A DNA stretch of 25,629 nt. Source: Alphaproteobacteria bacterium (GTDB lineage: Bacteria > Pseudomonadota > Alphaproteobacteria > Micropepsales > Micropepsaceae). Made by a program: the position numbers and the translations under genes. The stretch covers positions 482 to 26,110 of the forward strand of contig DMER01000118.1 in NCBI GenBank assembly GCA_003451645.1. Direction: 5' to 3'. The notes under the pieces are model-generated. The model was not told the origin of the DNA and ran no database searches. It was given only the letters and a program-made list of their open reading frames with translations. Positions within the stretch are counted from its first letter, which is position 1. Each line of letters opens with the position of its first letter. This document shows, in pieces, positions 17,606 to 25,605 of the stretch.

Positions 17606-18400
17606 ATGCTTCTCGCAATCGATGCAGGTAACACGAACATTGTCTTTGCCTTTCTCAAGGACGGCAACATCGATGCGCAGTTCCGGGCCTCCACCAAGGA
17701 TGCGCGCACCTCGGACGAATATTATGTCTGGCTGACACAACTGCTGACCCTGCACGACCTCAAAGCGTCAGAGATAACAGGTGCGGTCATAGCGACCGTG
17801 GTGCCCCAGGCGCTGTTCAATTTGCGAGTTCTCTGCCGGAAATTCTTTAAGGTTGAGCCTCTGGTCGTCGGCGAGCCTGGTTGCCAATTGGGTATTGGTG
17901 TGAAGACCTTGCGCCCCGAAGCCGTTGGCGCGGACCGTTTGGCGGATGCGGTAGCCGGGCATAAACTGTATGGGGGGCCGCTGATTATTCTCGATTTCGG
18001 CACAGCGACCACCTTCAATGTCGTGTCCGAGAACGGCGACTATGAAGGCGGTGTGATCGCGCCGGGCGTGAACCTCTCGCTGGAGGCTCTCCATTTGGCA
18101 GCAGCAAAACTGCCGAGCATCGCGATAGAGCGCCCGGCCAAAGTCATCGGCCGGGACACAGTGCCCGCCATGCAGTCGGGGGTGTTTTGGGGCTATGTCA
18201 GCATGATTGAGGGAATGGTAGCCAGGATCCGCTCGGAGTATGGCAAGCCCATGAAAGTGGTCGCGACAGGCGGGCTTGCCAATTTGTTCAGGAACACAGT
18301 GGGTATCTTTGACGTCACTGATCCGGACATTACGATCCGGGGCCTGGCTGAGATCTATGCCCGCAATCCGCAAGCCCACGGCGCCAAGCCACTGAAATAG
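17606..18400 (+). CDS. coaX: Type III pantothenate kinase
   Basis: The 264-residue ASKHA-fold kinase phosphorylates pantothenate in the first step of CoA synthesis and is unrelated to CoaA. Motifs are DAGNTN at 6-11 (phosphate binding), VGADRLAD around 108-114 (pantothenate and catalytic Asp), DFGTATTFNV from Asp130, and GGVIAPGVNLS near 148-158. The C-terminal VVATGGLANLF is the adenosine-binding segment. The ATG at 17606 follows the birA stop with no gap. The length is normal. rnj follows after about 40 nt. Confidence 0.96.
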   Translation: MLLAIDAGNTNIVFAFLKDGNIDAQFRASTKDARTSDEYYVWLTQLLTLHDLKASEITGAVIATVVPQALFNLRVLCRKFFKVEPLVVGEPGCQLGIGVKTLRPEAVGADRLADAVAGHKLYGGPLIILDFGTATTFNVVSENGDYEGGVIAPGVNLSLEALHLAAAKLPSIAIERPAKVIGRDTVPAMQSGVFWGYVSMIEGMVARIRSEYGKPMKVVATGGLANLFRNTVGIFDVTDPDITIRGLAEIYARNPQAHGAKPLK

Positions 18401-18441
18401 AGCATTTGCCAGCGGCCACAGGGGGCACTATCAACAAGCCT

Positions 18442-20109
18442 ATGACAAGACATGCGACGGCGGGGCCCCAGCTTCTGTTTGTGCCACTGGGCGGTGCGGG
18501 CGAGATCGGGATGAATATGAACCTCTACGGTTTCGGAACCGAGGAGGACATGAAATGGATCATGCTGGATTGTGGGGTGATGTTTGGCGGCGACGAGACC
18601 CCCGGCATTGATGTGATCCTTCCCGATCCGGGCTTTATTGAGGAGCGCCGCCGCAGCCTTTTAGGGATCGTTCTGACCCACGGTCATGAAGACCACATTG
18701 GCGCGGTCGGGCATTTGTGGCCAAGACTGCGCTGTCCGCTTTATGCGACGCCATTTACGGCTGCACTGATCCGGCACAAATTGGAGGAGCAAGGGGTGGA
18801 GGGCGCGCCTCTGAACATTCTGCCCATGGGCGGCCAAGTGAAGCTTGGGCCTTTTGACCTTGAGCTCCTGACCATCACCCATTCGATCCCTGAGATGAGC
18901 GGGCTTGCGGTGCGCACGCCTTTGGGCACGGTGTTCCATACTGGCGACTGGAAGATTGATCCCGATCCCCTCATCGGTCAGACGACGGATGAAAGCGGTC
19001 TGCGCAATCTGGGCAAGGACGGCGTGCTCGCGATGGTTTGTGACAGCACGAATGCATTTGTCGAGGGCCGGTCGGGATCTGAGGCCGATGTCGCGTCGTC
19101 CTTGCGCGAATTGGTGGGTAAGCTCACCGGGCGCATAGCGATCACCTGCTTTGCCTCCAATGTCGCGCGCGTTCTGGCAGTCGTGCGGGCAGCGCGAGCC
19201 CATGGCCGTCATGTCGCGCTGTCCGGCCGTTCGATGAAGCGGGTGGTGGCGGCGGCCATTGATAGTGGTGTGTTGAAGGACTTGCCGCCCTTTATCGATG
19301 AAGACGACGCGCAGTTCCTGCCGCCGGAAAAGGTCTTGATCCTTTGCACAGGCAGTCAAGGCGAGCCGCGGGCAGCCCTGGCCAAGATCGCGATGGGTGA
19401 GCACCCCCACGTCTCGCTCGGACCCAATGACACGGTGGTTTTCTCAAGCCGCATCATTCCGGGCAACGAAAAGCCGATCTTTGCGCTGCAGAACGCTCTT
19501 GCCCTGCGCGGGGTCGAGGTGATCACCGCCGACGATCATTTCGTGCATGTCTCAGGTCATCCTGCGCGGGACGAGCTGCGCGATATGTACCGCTGGATCC
19601 GCCCGCAGATCGCCGTGCCCGTGCACGGAGAAATCCGGCACATGGCGGAGCATGTGCGCCTCGCCAAAGACATGCAAGTCGCCGAAGCATTGCTCTGTCC
19701 CAATGGCTCGATCCTACGGTTGGCGCCAGGTCCTGCGACCATCATCGATGAGGCCCCAGCCGGGCGCCTTTATGTCGATGGCGCAAAGCTTTCGACCTTT
19801 GAGGAAAGCGCGGTCAAGGCCCGCAAAGCCCTGTCCTTTGCGGGTATTTGTGTCGTGACGGTCATTATGGATGCAAAGGGGCGCATGCTCACAGACCCAG
19901 TTGTGGTGTGCGATGGTCTGCCAGAGCACGCCGCACAAGCGGCAGGTGAGGCTGCGGCTGAGGCAGTTGAGCAAATGTCAGGCGGCAAACGCCGCAATGA
20001 CGATGACGCTTACATTTCTGAATCCGTCAAGAAATCGGTGCGCCGAGCCATTCAAACGGAGTGGGGCAAGCGGCCCGTGACCCGCGTAGAGGTTGTTCGG
20101 GTCGGCTGA
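18442..20109 (+). CDS. rnj: Ribonuclease J
   Basis: The 555-residue metallo-beta-lactamase/beta-CASP ribonuclease has 5'-3' exo- and endonuclease activity in mRNA decay and rRNA maturation. PLGGAGEIGMN is at residues 15-25 and the zinc-binding HGHEDH at 80-85. Other family features are THSIPEM, HTGDWKID, and the beta-CASP C-terminal motif HVSGHPARDELRDMY followed by VPVHGEIRHM. The last about 120 residues form the usual C-terminal domain. I chose the ATG at 18442, close to the conserved start, although GGGGG lies about 16 nt upstream and is rather far. A TTG at 18406 would add 12 residues. No clear terminator follows the stop. Confidence 0.95.
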   Translation: MTRHATAGPQLLFVPLGGAGEIGMNMNLYGFGTEEDMKWIMLDCGVMFGGDETPGIDVILPDPGFIEERRRSLLGIVLTHGHEDHIGAVGHLWPRLRCPLYATPFTAALIRHKLEEQGVEGAPLNILPMGGQVKLGPFDLELLTITHSIPEMSGLAVRTPLGTVFHTGDWKIDPDPLIGQTTDESGLRNLGKDGVLAMVCDSTNAFVEGRSGSEADVASSLRELVGKLTGRIAITCFASNVARVLAVVRAARAHGRHVALSGRSMKRVVAAAIDSGVLKDLPPFIDEDDAQFLPPEKVLILCTGSQGEPRAALAKIAMGEHPHVSLGPNDTVVFSSRIIPGNEKPIFALQNALALRGVEVITADDHFVHVSGHPARDELRDMYRWIRPQIAVPVHGEIRHMAEHVRLAKDMQVAEALLCPNGSILRLAPGPATIIDEAPAGRLYVDGAKLSTFEESAVKARKALSFAGICVVTVIMDAKGRMLTDPVVVCDGLPEHAAQAAGEAAAEAVEQMSGGKRRNDDDAYISESVKKSVRRAIQTEWGKRPVTRVEVVRVG

Positions 20110-20283
20110 CCTGCCGCCTTGCCTCACCTGTCCACAATATTCCGTACATAGAACAAAGTTCAGTGAGCCTTCGCGCACAGCGCACTATGGCGCGTCCCCC
20201 TTTTCTGCCGCTACACCCGATTCAAACGCGAGTCGCAACAATGGGCGGCCGCCAAAGAACTGGGCGTTGTGGTGGAGAAGCTG

Positions 20284-21978
20284 ATGACCAAGACAATCTT
20301 TACGCGGAGAATTCGGACGAGCCTGCTGTTGGGGGCTGCGTGGCTGGTTACAAGTGGCGCGGCACTGGCTGTTTGTCCGCCCACGACGACAGCCGGCGAT
20401 GATACCTGTTTGATCGAAAGCGGGACCGGACCTCTGGATGCCCAGGCTGGTAATGACACCTTCGCGCTGGGCGGGCCTGGCAGCTTCACCTTCAACACGG
20501 CCCGTCTGGGTACGGACTTTCTGAACTTCGAGCTCTTCAGAAAGGTGGGACCATCGATCGTGACATTGACCGGCGTCACAGGACAGGCCGTTGATTGGAC
20601 GGTCGAGCAGGGCACGCTGATCGTTAGCCAACAACAAGCCATCAACGCGGCGCGCTCTGCGGTCGTTCAGGCGGGAGCGTTCTTTGAAGTGACGGCACCA
20701 ACGCTCGTCATGAACACCCTCAACAATGCTGGCAGCACAGTTCTGGCTGCGGCAACCAATCTGCAGATCGCACAATGGGTGAAGTCAGGCAATGGTGCCC
20801 TCACACTTGGTGTCGGGCTGGACACCGCATCGCAGCCGGAACACGGGCAACTGCGCAGCTTGCTTGACATCGCAGGCAATGCCGTCGGCGATACTCTGGT
20901 GACCATCAACACGGCTTTGCAGTCGGCCAATCCCAGTGCAACGTCAGGTCAGGGGATACGCTTGATTACGGTCGCGGGCACATCGACGGCGGATAGCTTC
21001 CGGCTTGCCAACCGCGTCGTCGAGGGTGGGTTTGAGTACATACTCGAGCGCAGCGCTAATCTGGGTGGGCCGGGTGCGACCTTTTTCCTAAGATCGGTGC
21101 CAAGGGAAGAGCTCGTTGCGAATACCGTAGCGCTGGCGGTCAACCGGGCAACGCTGCAAGCCTTGAGCTTCTTCGATCAAGGTGCGGACGCGGCGGAGGG
21201 GTTGGGAACCCGCTTGCGGGCCTGGATAACGGCGCATGGCCAGACCACGAGGGCTGCGGGAGATGCAGGGGCGCGCTTCAACGATGATATGATCGGCGTT
21301 ACAGCGGGCGTGGACACAGGCTTCACCTCAAACATCCGTGTCGGGATCAAAGGGGGATGGGGCGAGAACTCTGTCGACCTCAAAATGCCGCAAGGCAATG
21401 GCAAGCTCGATGGCACCACCTACGTGGCGCAGCTCTATGCCCAGTTCATTTCAGGCCCCCTTATGCTTGATGCGAGTGCGGGCTACGCCTCGACCGATTG
21501 GGATTTCCGCACCGTCGCGGGTGTCCGCATTTCGGAATCGATCGACGGCATCATCGCGGCAATAGGAGCCGCCTACCGATTTGAGTTTCCGGAGCCGGTC
21601 TCGCTGACGGTCGCAGCCAACCTTCTTTATGACGGCACGTCGTGCGGCGACGGCTGCTTCCTTGGGGGCATCCAGGAGAAGACCAGCGATTGGTTCGGGC
21701 GATTGTCTGCGAAACTGGAATCCAAGGCCTTCGGCGACGAGTTCAGGCCTTACCTTAGCGTCTCCTTGACCGATGATTTTGGCGGCGGGCAAAAGGCGCT
21801 GTTCGGGCAGGGCGCGGCAAAGGTCAACGCCCAGGGGGCCGTCTTTGGGCTCAACGCGGGCCTCAATGTCGCAGTGGCGCCGAATGCGGCCTTTTTCGCG
21901 GAGGCCGGTCTTACACGCTCATTGGAGGCGGATGTTGATGGCTATCGTGCACAAGCAGGGTTCCGCGTGACCTGGTAG
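20284..21978 (+). CDS. Autotransporter-type outer-membrane beta-barrel protein
   Basis: The 564-residue protein begins with a signal peptide (cleavage likely after ALA at 27-29). A passenger of about 260 residues follows, with beta-helix-like features: GNDTFALGGPGSF, a FLNFELFRKVGPSIVTLTG segment like autotransporter-associated repeats, and a pertactin-like end GQGIRLITVAGT. The C-terminal 270 residues have alternating strand patterns (GVTAGVDTGF, VGIKGGWGEN, LYAQFISGPL) and end in AGFRVTW, with the terminal aromatic residue used for outer-membrane assembly. A CGDGC pair lies in a predicted surface loop. The ATG at 20284 has GGAG 8 nt upstream. It lies between rnj and the epimerase gene, where I expect no such gene. 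Passenger function is unknown. Confidence 0.85.
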   Translation: MTKTIFTRRIRTSLLLGAAWLVTSGAALAVCPPTTTAGDDTCLIESGTGPLDAQAGNDTFALGGPGSFTFNTARLGTDFLNFELFRKVGPSIVTLTGVTGQAVDWTVEQGTLIVSQQQAINAARSAVVQAGAFFEVTAPTLVMNTLNNAGSTVLAAATNLQIAQWVKSGNGALTLGVGLDTASQPEHGQLRSLLDIAGNAVGDTLVTINTALQSANPSATSGQGIRLITVAGTSTADSFRLANRVVEGGFEYILERSANLGGPGATFFLRSVPREELVANTVALAVNRATLQALSFFDQGADAAEGLGTRLRAWITAHGQTTRAAGDAGARFNDDMIGVTAGVDTGFTSNIRVGIKGGWGENSVDLKMPQGNGKLDGTTYVAQLYAQFISGPLMLDASAGYASTDWDFRTVAGVRISESIDGIIAAIGAAYRFEFPEPVSLTVAANLLYDGTSCGDGCFLGGIQEKTSDWFGRLSAKLESKAFGDEFRPYLSVSLTDDFGGGQKALFGQGAAKVNAQGAVFGLNAGLNVAVAPNAAFFAEAGLTRSLEADVDGYRAQAGFRVTW

Positions 21979-22029
21979 CAGCCAAATAGGACGAAATCAG
22001 AGGGCAAGATTTTTTCGCCCAACACCCAT

Positions 22030-22054
22030 CTGCGGCTTGATCTTGAGGCCGCAG
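22030..22054 (+). terminator. Possible terminator after the autotransporter gene
   Basis: CTGCGGC (22030-22036) and GCCGCAG (22048-22054) form a 7-bp stem, extendable to 9 bp with a G-U pair, about 50 nt after the stop. No T-tract follows. The octamer GCCCAACA occurs just before (22018-22025) and again at the end of the hairpin (22053-22060). It may be a Rho-type pause or an mRNA 3'-end structure. Confidence 0.35.
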
Positions 22055-22100
22055 CCCAACAGATTGCTGCTTGAAAGTCATTTCTCAGGAGCAGGGTTGC

Positions 22101-22511
22101 ATGTTGGGCCGTCTTAATCATGTGGCGATCGCGGTACCGGACATCAAGCAGGCGGCGGACACCTACCGCGCAACCTTTGGCATGGGTGCAAAGGTCTCGG
22201 GCGAGGTGGCGCAGCCGGACCATGGTGTCACAACCGTGTTTATCGATCTTGGCAACACCAAGATCGAGCTCTTGGAGCCCCTGGGCGAAAACTCGCCGAT
22301 CGCAAACTTCCTGAAAAAGAACCCGTCCGGCGGCATTCATCACGTGTGTTACGAGGTGGAAGACATCCACTCCGCTTGCGCACGCATGCGCGAGATGGGG
22401 GCAACGATTACCGGCACGGGTGAACCCAGAATCGGTGCGCACGGCAAGCCAGTGGTGTTCATGCACCCCAAGGATTTCAACGGCACGCTCATCGAACTTG
22501 AGCAGGTCTGA
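22101..22511 (+). CDS. mce: Methylmalonyl-CoA epimerase
   Basis: The 136-residue glyoxalase-fold metalloenzyme interconverts (R)- and (S)-methylmalonyl-CoA between propionyl-CoA carboxylase and methylmalonyl-CoA mutase. Candidate metal ligands are His7 (LNHVAIAVPD), the acidic or polar position near 56 (TKIELLEPLG), His81 (GGIHHVCYEV) and Glu132 (GTLIELEQV). The segment LGENSPIANFLKKNPSGGIH is characteristic of this enzyme rather than of other vicinal-oxygen-chelate proteins. I chose the ATG at 22101, with AGGAG 9 nt upstream, over a TTG at 22071. The DUF1467 gene follows after 6 nt, a common alphaproteobacterial pairing. The biotin ligase upstream supplies the carboxylase of the same pathway. 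Confidence 0.93.
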   Translation: MLGRLNHVAIAVPDIKQAADTYRATFGMGAKVSGEVAQPDHGVTTVFIDLGNTKIELLEPLGENSPIANFLKKNPSGGIHHVCYEVEDIHSACARMREMGATITGTGEPRIGAHGKPVVFMHPKDFNGTLIELEQV

Positions 22512-22517
22512 GTTCGC

Positions 22518-22754
22518 ATGGGTATCGCCGGCTCCCTCATGGTCATTACGATCCTTTGGTGGCTGGCGTTTTTCTGTCTGTTGCCTGTCGGCGTGCGCGG
22601 CCAATGGGAGGATGGCGACATCGTTCCCGGCAGCGAGCCTGGCGCGCCAACACAAACGAAGCTCCTTTGGAAGGGCGCGGCGGCTTTGGGCATCGCGGTT
22701 GTGTTGTGGGCTGTGCTTTTCGCCGCGATCAACCTCGGCTGGTTTGCGGCATAG
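22518..22754 (+). CDS. DUF1467 family membrane protein
   Basis: This small protein of 78 residues has two predicted membrane helices, at about residues 4-26 and 50-76, and a polar loop between them (GVRGQWEDGDIVPGSEPGAP). The pattern WWLAFFCLLPVGVRGQ is the DUF1467 hallmark. Its function is unknown. It starts 6 nt after the epimerase stop and is probably co-transcribed with it. In many alphaproteobacteria the next gene is proS, which is not present here. Confidence 0.9.
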   Translation: MGIAGSLMVITILWWLAFFCLLPVGVRGQWEDGDIVPGSEPGAPTQTKLLWKGAAALGIAVVLWAVLFAAINLGWFAA

Positions 22755-22756
22755 AA

Positions 22757-22785
22757 AAGGGCGGACCCCACAGAGGGCCGCCCTT
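22757..22785 (+). terminator. Terminator-like hairpin after DUF1467
   Basis: AAGGGCGG (22757-22764) pairs with CCGCCCTT (22778-22785), with a further possible CCC/GGG pairing inside the 13-nt loop. The stem begins 3 nt after the stop codon and is strong and GC-rich. Only TTG follows rather than a long T-run, so termination is likely but not certain. Confidence 0.55.
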
Positions 22786-22930
22786 GCCGCATCATCGAGT
22801 GCGTAGTCCCTAAACTTGGGGTTCATCCCTTTTCTTGTTAGTCCCATCACAATAATCGGTTGATGGTTAAGTGTCACTCAGAATTTGGCGGAAAACTAAG
22901 GGCGGCACAGAACGCGCGCGCAATCCGGCC

Positions 22931-22958
22931 TTGACAAATTTGGACGGCGACCGATTCT
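22931..22958 (+). promoter_or_regulatory. Putative sigma70 promoter for the secreted protein gene
   Basis: A perfect -35 TTGACA at 22931-22936 is followed after 16 bp by GATTCT at 22953-22958. The start codon of the next gene lies 37 nt further on. It sits downstream of a terminator-like hairpin, which fits a new transcription unit. Confidence 0.45.
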
Positions 22959-22995
22959 GAACCTTCAGGCCAGGGGCGGCCAGGAGGGCTTGGGG

Positions 22996-24627
22996 TTGCG
23001 CGTATTTTTGCTCATTTTTGCGGTTTTGCTCGGTGCCAGTTCACACGCCTGGGCGGGCCCATGGGCCATCACAAAGCCCGAATGGACGGCCGAGGACGAG
23101 CAAGGCTATAGCGATTTCATTCAGCGCATAGGCGAGAGCGGGTGCGAAACGCCCGACGATTGCATCAACTCTGATGCCAACCCCTACCGGCGTACCGATG
23201 GCGGGCGTGGAATTCCCTTCAACGCCGACTGTGCCGACCTCGTTTACATGTTCCGGGCTTATTACGCCTGGAAGAACGGCCTGCCGTTTACCTACATCAC
23301 CGGGGTTTATCCGCGCGGCGGCGGCGATGTTCGCTTCAGCCGGGGTGGCAATAGGGTGGCGGGGCGGCACAGTGTGCTTACCGGAGCCAATGGCCGCTCG
23401 ATTGTTGCTGCAGTTAAGGGTGCGATCTCTTCCGGATCTTTCCGTGTTGGTCCCGACATTGACGAGAACCCTATCCACGATCTTTACCCCGTTAAGATTC
23501 AGCCAGGATCGGTGCGGCCTGGCACAGCGATCTATGACGTCAATGGCCACGTTGCCCTGGTCTACAAGGTTGGCGATGATGGCCGCGTCTATTACATGGA
23601 CGCCCATCCCGATTTCACCCTGACCCGCAGCGTTTATGGCGCGCAGTTTGGCCGCGATGAGCCCAAGCTGGGTGCAGGGCTCAAGAACTTCCGGCCCATC
23701 CGTCTCGTGGGCTACCGGCAACGTGGTGACGGCGTGCTCGTGGGTGGGCGCATCGTCGTCGCCAAGGATCACGAGATCGCCGATTTCTCGGATGAGCAGT
23801 ATTTTGGCACGCACCCCGACCCATCAGGCAATTGGAAGAAGGGCGAATTCCGCCACAACGACATATCCGTTGGCTTCTACGAGTATGTCCGGGTCAAGAT
23901 GGCCAATGGCAAGCTGGTCTTTAATCCCGTGGTCGAACTGAAATCGACGGTCAAGACGCTTTGCAATGACCTGTATGACCGGGCGCGTTTCGTCGATATC
24001 GCGATTGAGGCGAACATTCACAGAAAGTCCCAGCCGCCGCGCCTGCCCAATAACATTTACGGTACCGACAATATGGAGTGGGAGATCTACTCCACCCCAT
24101 CGCGCGACGCGCGGCTCAAGACCGCATTCAAGGCCTTGCGGGACGATATCGCCCACTTGACTGAGCTATGGATTCAACGCGATGACCGGGTCAGCTATGA
24201 TGGTCTGGACCTCAAGGCCGATCTTCTTGATGCATATGACAAGGCCTCAAGTGCTTGCGCGGTGAGCTATATCAATTCCTCCGGTCAGCGCGTTCACATC
24301 CCTTTCGAGGAGGCGCGTCAGCGCCTGTTCCGGATGTCCTTCGACCCTTATCACTGCATCGAGCGGCGTTGGGGTGCTTCGAGCGAACACGAACTTGCAT
24401 CGTGTCAGGACGATCGCACAAAGGAGCGGTGGTATGAGGCGCAGCAGCGTCTGCGAAACCAAGTCGACCGGACTTATGAAGCGCGCATGGACTTCTCACT
24501 AAGCCAGTTGGAAGATGGGGCGCCGGGCTCTGGCGCTGAACAGCCGCCGGACACAGATGTTCGGGCCGTGATCGCGAATATGGGTTACCGGGTGCCGTTT
24601 AAGGGCATGGCGCCGCCGGGGTACTGA
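22996..24627 (+). CDS. Secreted protein of unknown function, putative NlpC/P60- or CHAP-like hydrolase
   Basis: The 543-residue protein has a signal peptide (MRVFLLIFAVLLGASSHAWA, cleavage near residue 20). I do not recognise a named family. The N-terminal half has the ingredients of a papain-like fold: Cys79 in FNADCADLVYMFRAYYAWKN at the start of a helix, His185 in VNGHVALVYKV at the start of a strand, and Asp202 in VYYMDAHPD. This arrangement resembles NlpC/P60 or CHAP peptidases acting on peptidoglycan or peptides, but that is inference. The C-terminal half is charged, with a helical segment and several Cys residues. The TTG at 22996 was chosen because AGGAGGG (22982-22988) is 7 nt upstream. 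A TTG at 22990 would leave 1 nt. The EamA gene follows after 2 nt. Confidence 0.75.
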   Translation: MRVFLLIFAVLLGASSHAWAGPWAITKPEWTAEDEQGYSDFIQRIGESGCETPDDCINSDANPYRRTDGGRGIPFNADCADLVYMFRAYYAWKNGLPFTYITGVYPRGGGDVRFSRGGNRVAGRHSVLTGANGRSIVAAVKGAISSGSFRVGPDIDENPIHDLYPVKIQPGSVRPGTAIYDVNGHVALVYKVGDDGRVYYMDAHPDFTLTRSVYGAQFGRDEPKLGAGLKNFRPIRLVGYRQRGDGVLVGGRIVVAKDHEIADFSDEQYFGTHPDPSGNWKKGEFRHNDISVGFYEYVRVKMANGKLVFNPVVELKSTVKTLCNDLYDRARFVDIAIEANIHRKSQPPRLPNNIYGTDNMEWEIYSTPSRDARLKTAFKALRDDIAHLTELWIQRDDRVSYDGLDLKADLLDAYDKASSACAVSYINSSGQRVHIPFEEARQRLFRMSFDPYHCIERRWGASSEHELASCQDDRTKERWYEAQQRLRNQVDRTYEARMDFSLSQLEDGAPGSGAEQPPDTDVRAVIANMGYRVPFKGMAPPGY

Positions 24628-24629
24628 TC

Positions 24630-25556
24630 TTGGCTTTGACAAGGGGGCTCGGCGGCGGCACGGCCAGCAATAATCTGCGCGGCATTATCCCCTTGACGTT
24701 GGCACAAGCCTTGCTCGTAGGCAGTGACACCTTCATCAAGCTCGCGACCACCGCCATACCGGCCTCGCAAATCATGGCGTTGCGGGGGCCTCTTGTCATT
24801 GCTCTGATGCTCGTGATGGTGGCGCAGAGTGGCGCATTGCGCGCCTTGCCGAGAATCGCAGGGCCGATGGTTCTGGCGCGTGCGGGCCTTGAAGCATTTA
24901 TCGCTCTGCTTTTCATCATGGCCTTGAGCGGCTTGCCTTTAGGCGACATCACGGCGATCCTGCAAGCCACGCCGTTGATCCTCACCTGTCTTGGTGTTGC
25001 CTTTTTGGGCCAAAGAGCAGGCTTTCGAGAGGCGAGCCTCATTCTTTTGGGCTTTGCAGGCGTCGTCATGGTCGTGCAGCCCGGCGGCACGTTGAGCGGC
25101 GGTCATGTCGCCTTGGCCCTGCTGGTGGCGCTTTTGATCGCCTTTCGGGATCTGATCACGAGGGCCTTGGACCCCGCAATCCCGACGACCGTCATCGGGC
25201 TTGCCTCTGGCATTGCGGTCTGTGCATTGGCCTGGGCGGCGGCTCCTTTTCAGACTTGGCAACCGATGACGCCTCTGCTTTGGGCCTATGTGGCGGGAAC
25301 CGGTGTTCTGGTGGCGGGCGCCAACATGCTGATGGTCCAGGCCTTCAGGGGCGTCGATTTGGCGGTCGTTTCACCCTTTCGCTATTTGGTTGTGGTGTTC
25401 GCGATGGTCATGGCCTTTGCCGTATGGGGCGACAGACCAAATGCGCTTGCCTTGGGCGGTGTCGCTCTGATTGTGCTGAGCGGTCTGATCTTGATGCGGG
25501 CGGAGTGGCGCAAGATGCGCAGGCCAGAGCTCGATGCCAACGCGGCCGCCGATTAG
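24630..25556 (+). CDS. EamA/DMT-family transporter
   Basis: The 308-residue protein has about ten hydrophobic helices in two repeats, at about residues 16-145 and 155-295, as in the drug/metabolite transporter superfamily (EamA, RhaT-like). Family-like segments are LRGPLVIALML in the first repeat, ITAILQATPLILTCLGVAFLG, VAGANMLMVQAFRGVDLAVV and SPFRYLVVVFAMVMAFAVWGD. The substrate cannot be predicted. The TTG at 24630 has GGGG 8 nt upstream. A second TTG at 24636 would shorten it by two residues. It starts 2 nt after the secreted-protein gene and is probably co-transcribed with it. A compound inverted repeat overlaps its stop codon. Confidence 0.88.
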   Translation: MALTRGLGGGTASNNLRGIIPLTLAQALLVGSDTFIKLATTAIPASQIMALRGPLVIALMLVMVAQSGALRALPRIAGPMVLARAGLEAFIALLFIMALSGLPLGDITAILQATPLILTCLGVAFLGQRAGFREASLILLGFAGVVMVVQPGGTLSGGHVALALLVALLIAFRDLITRALDPAIPTTVIGLASGIAVCALAWAAAPFQTWQPMTPLLWAYVAGTGVLVAGANMLMVQAFRGVDLAVVSPFRYLVVVFAMVMAFAVWGDRPNALALGGVALIVLSGLILMRAEWRKMRRPELDANAAAD

Positions 25557-25605
25557 CGCAACGGGCGATCAAATCACTTCGATTTGAGAGCGGAATGTTG
25601 CGCTA
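25554..25605. repeat. Compound inverted repeat at the 3' end of the transporter gene
   Basis: Outer arms TAGCGCAAC (25554-25562) and GTTGCGCTA (25597-25605) are perfectly complementary over 9 bp. Nested inside, TCAAATC (25569-25575) and GATTTGA (25581-25587) form a 7-bp stem around ACTTC. The outer arm starts at the stop codon TAG. It could serve as a terminator for the operon or be a dispersed repeat. No T-tract follows. About 24 nt of unassigned sequence remain before the window ends. Confidence 0.5.

Noticed and set aside
18406..18441. TTG start adding 12 residues to RNase J
   Set aside because: The added residues (PAATGGTINKP) are not family-like. The ATG at 18442 lies nearer the conserved N-terminus, though spacing to the purine tract is not ideal.
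20110..20283. Promoter for the autotransporter gene
   Set aside because: A TTGCCT at 20119-20124 has no well-spaced -10 box (TACATA at 20145 is 20 nt away), so I do not annotate it.
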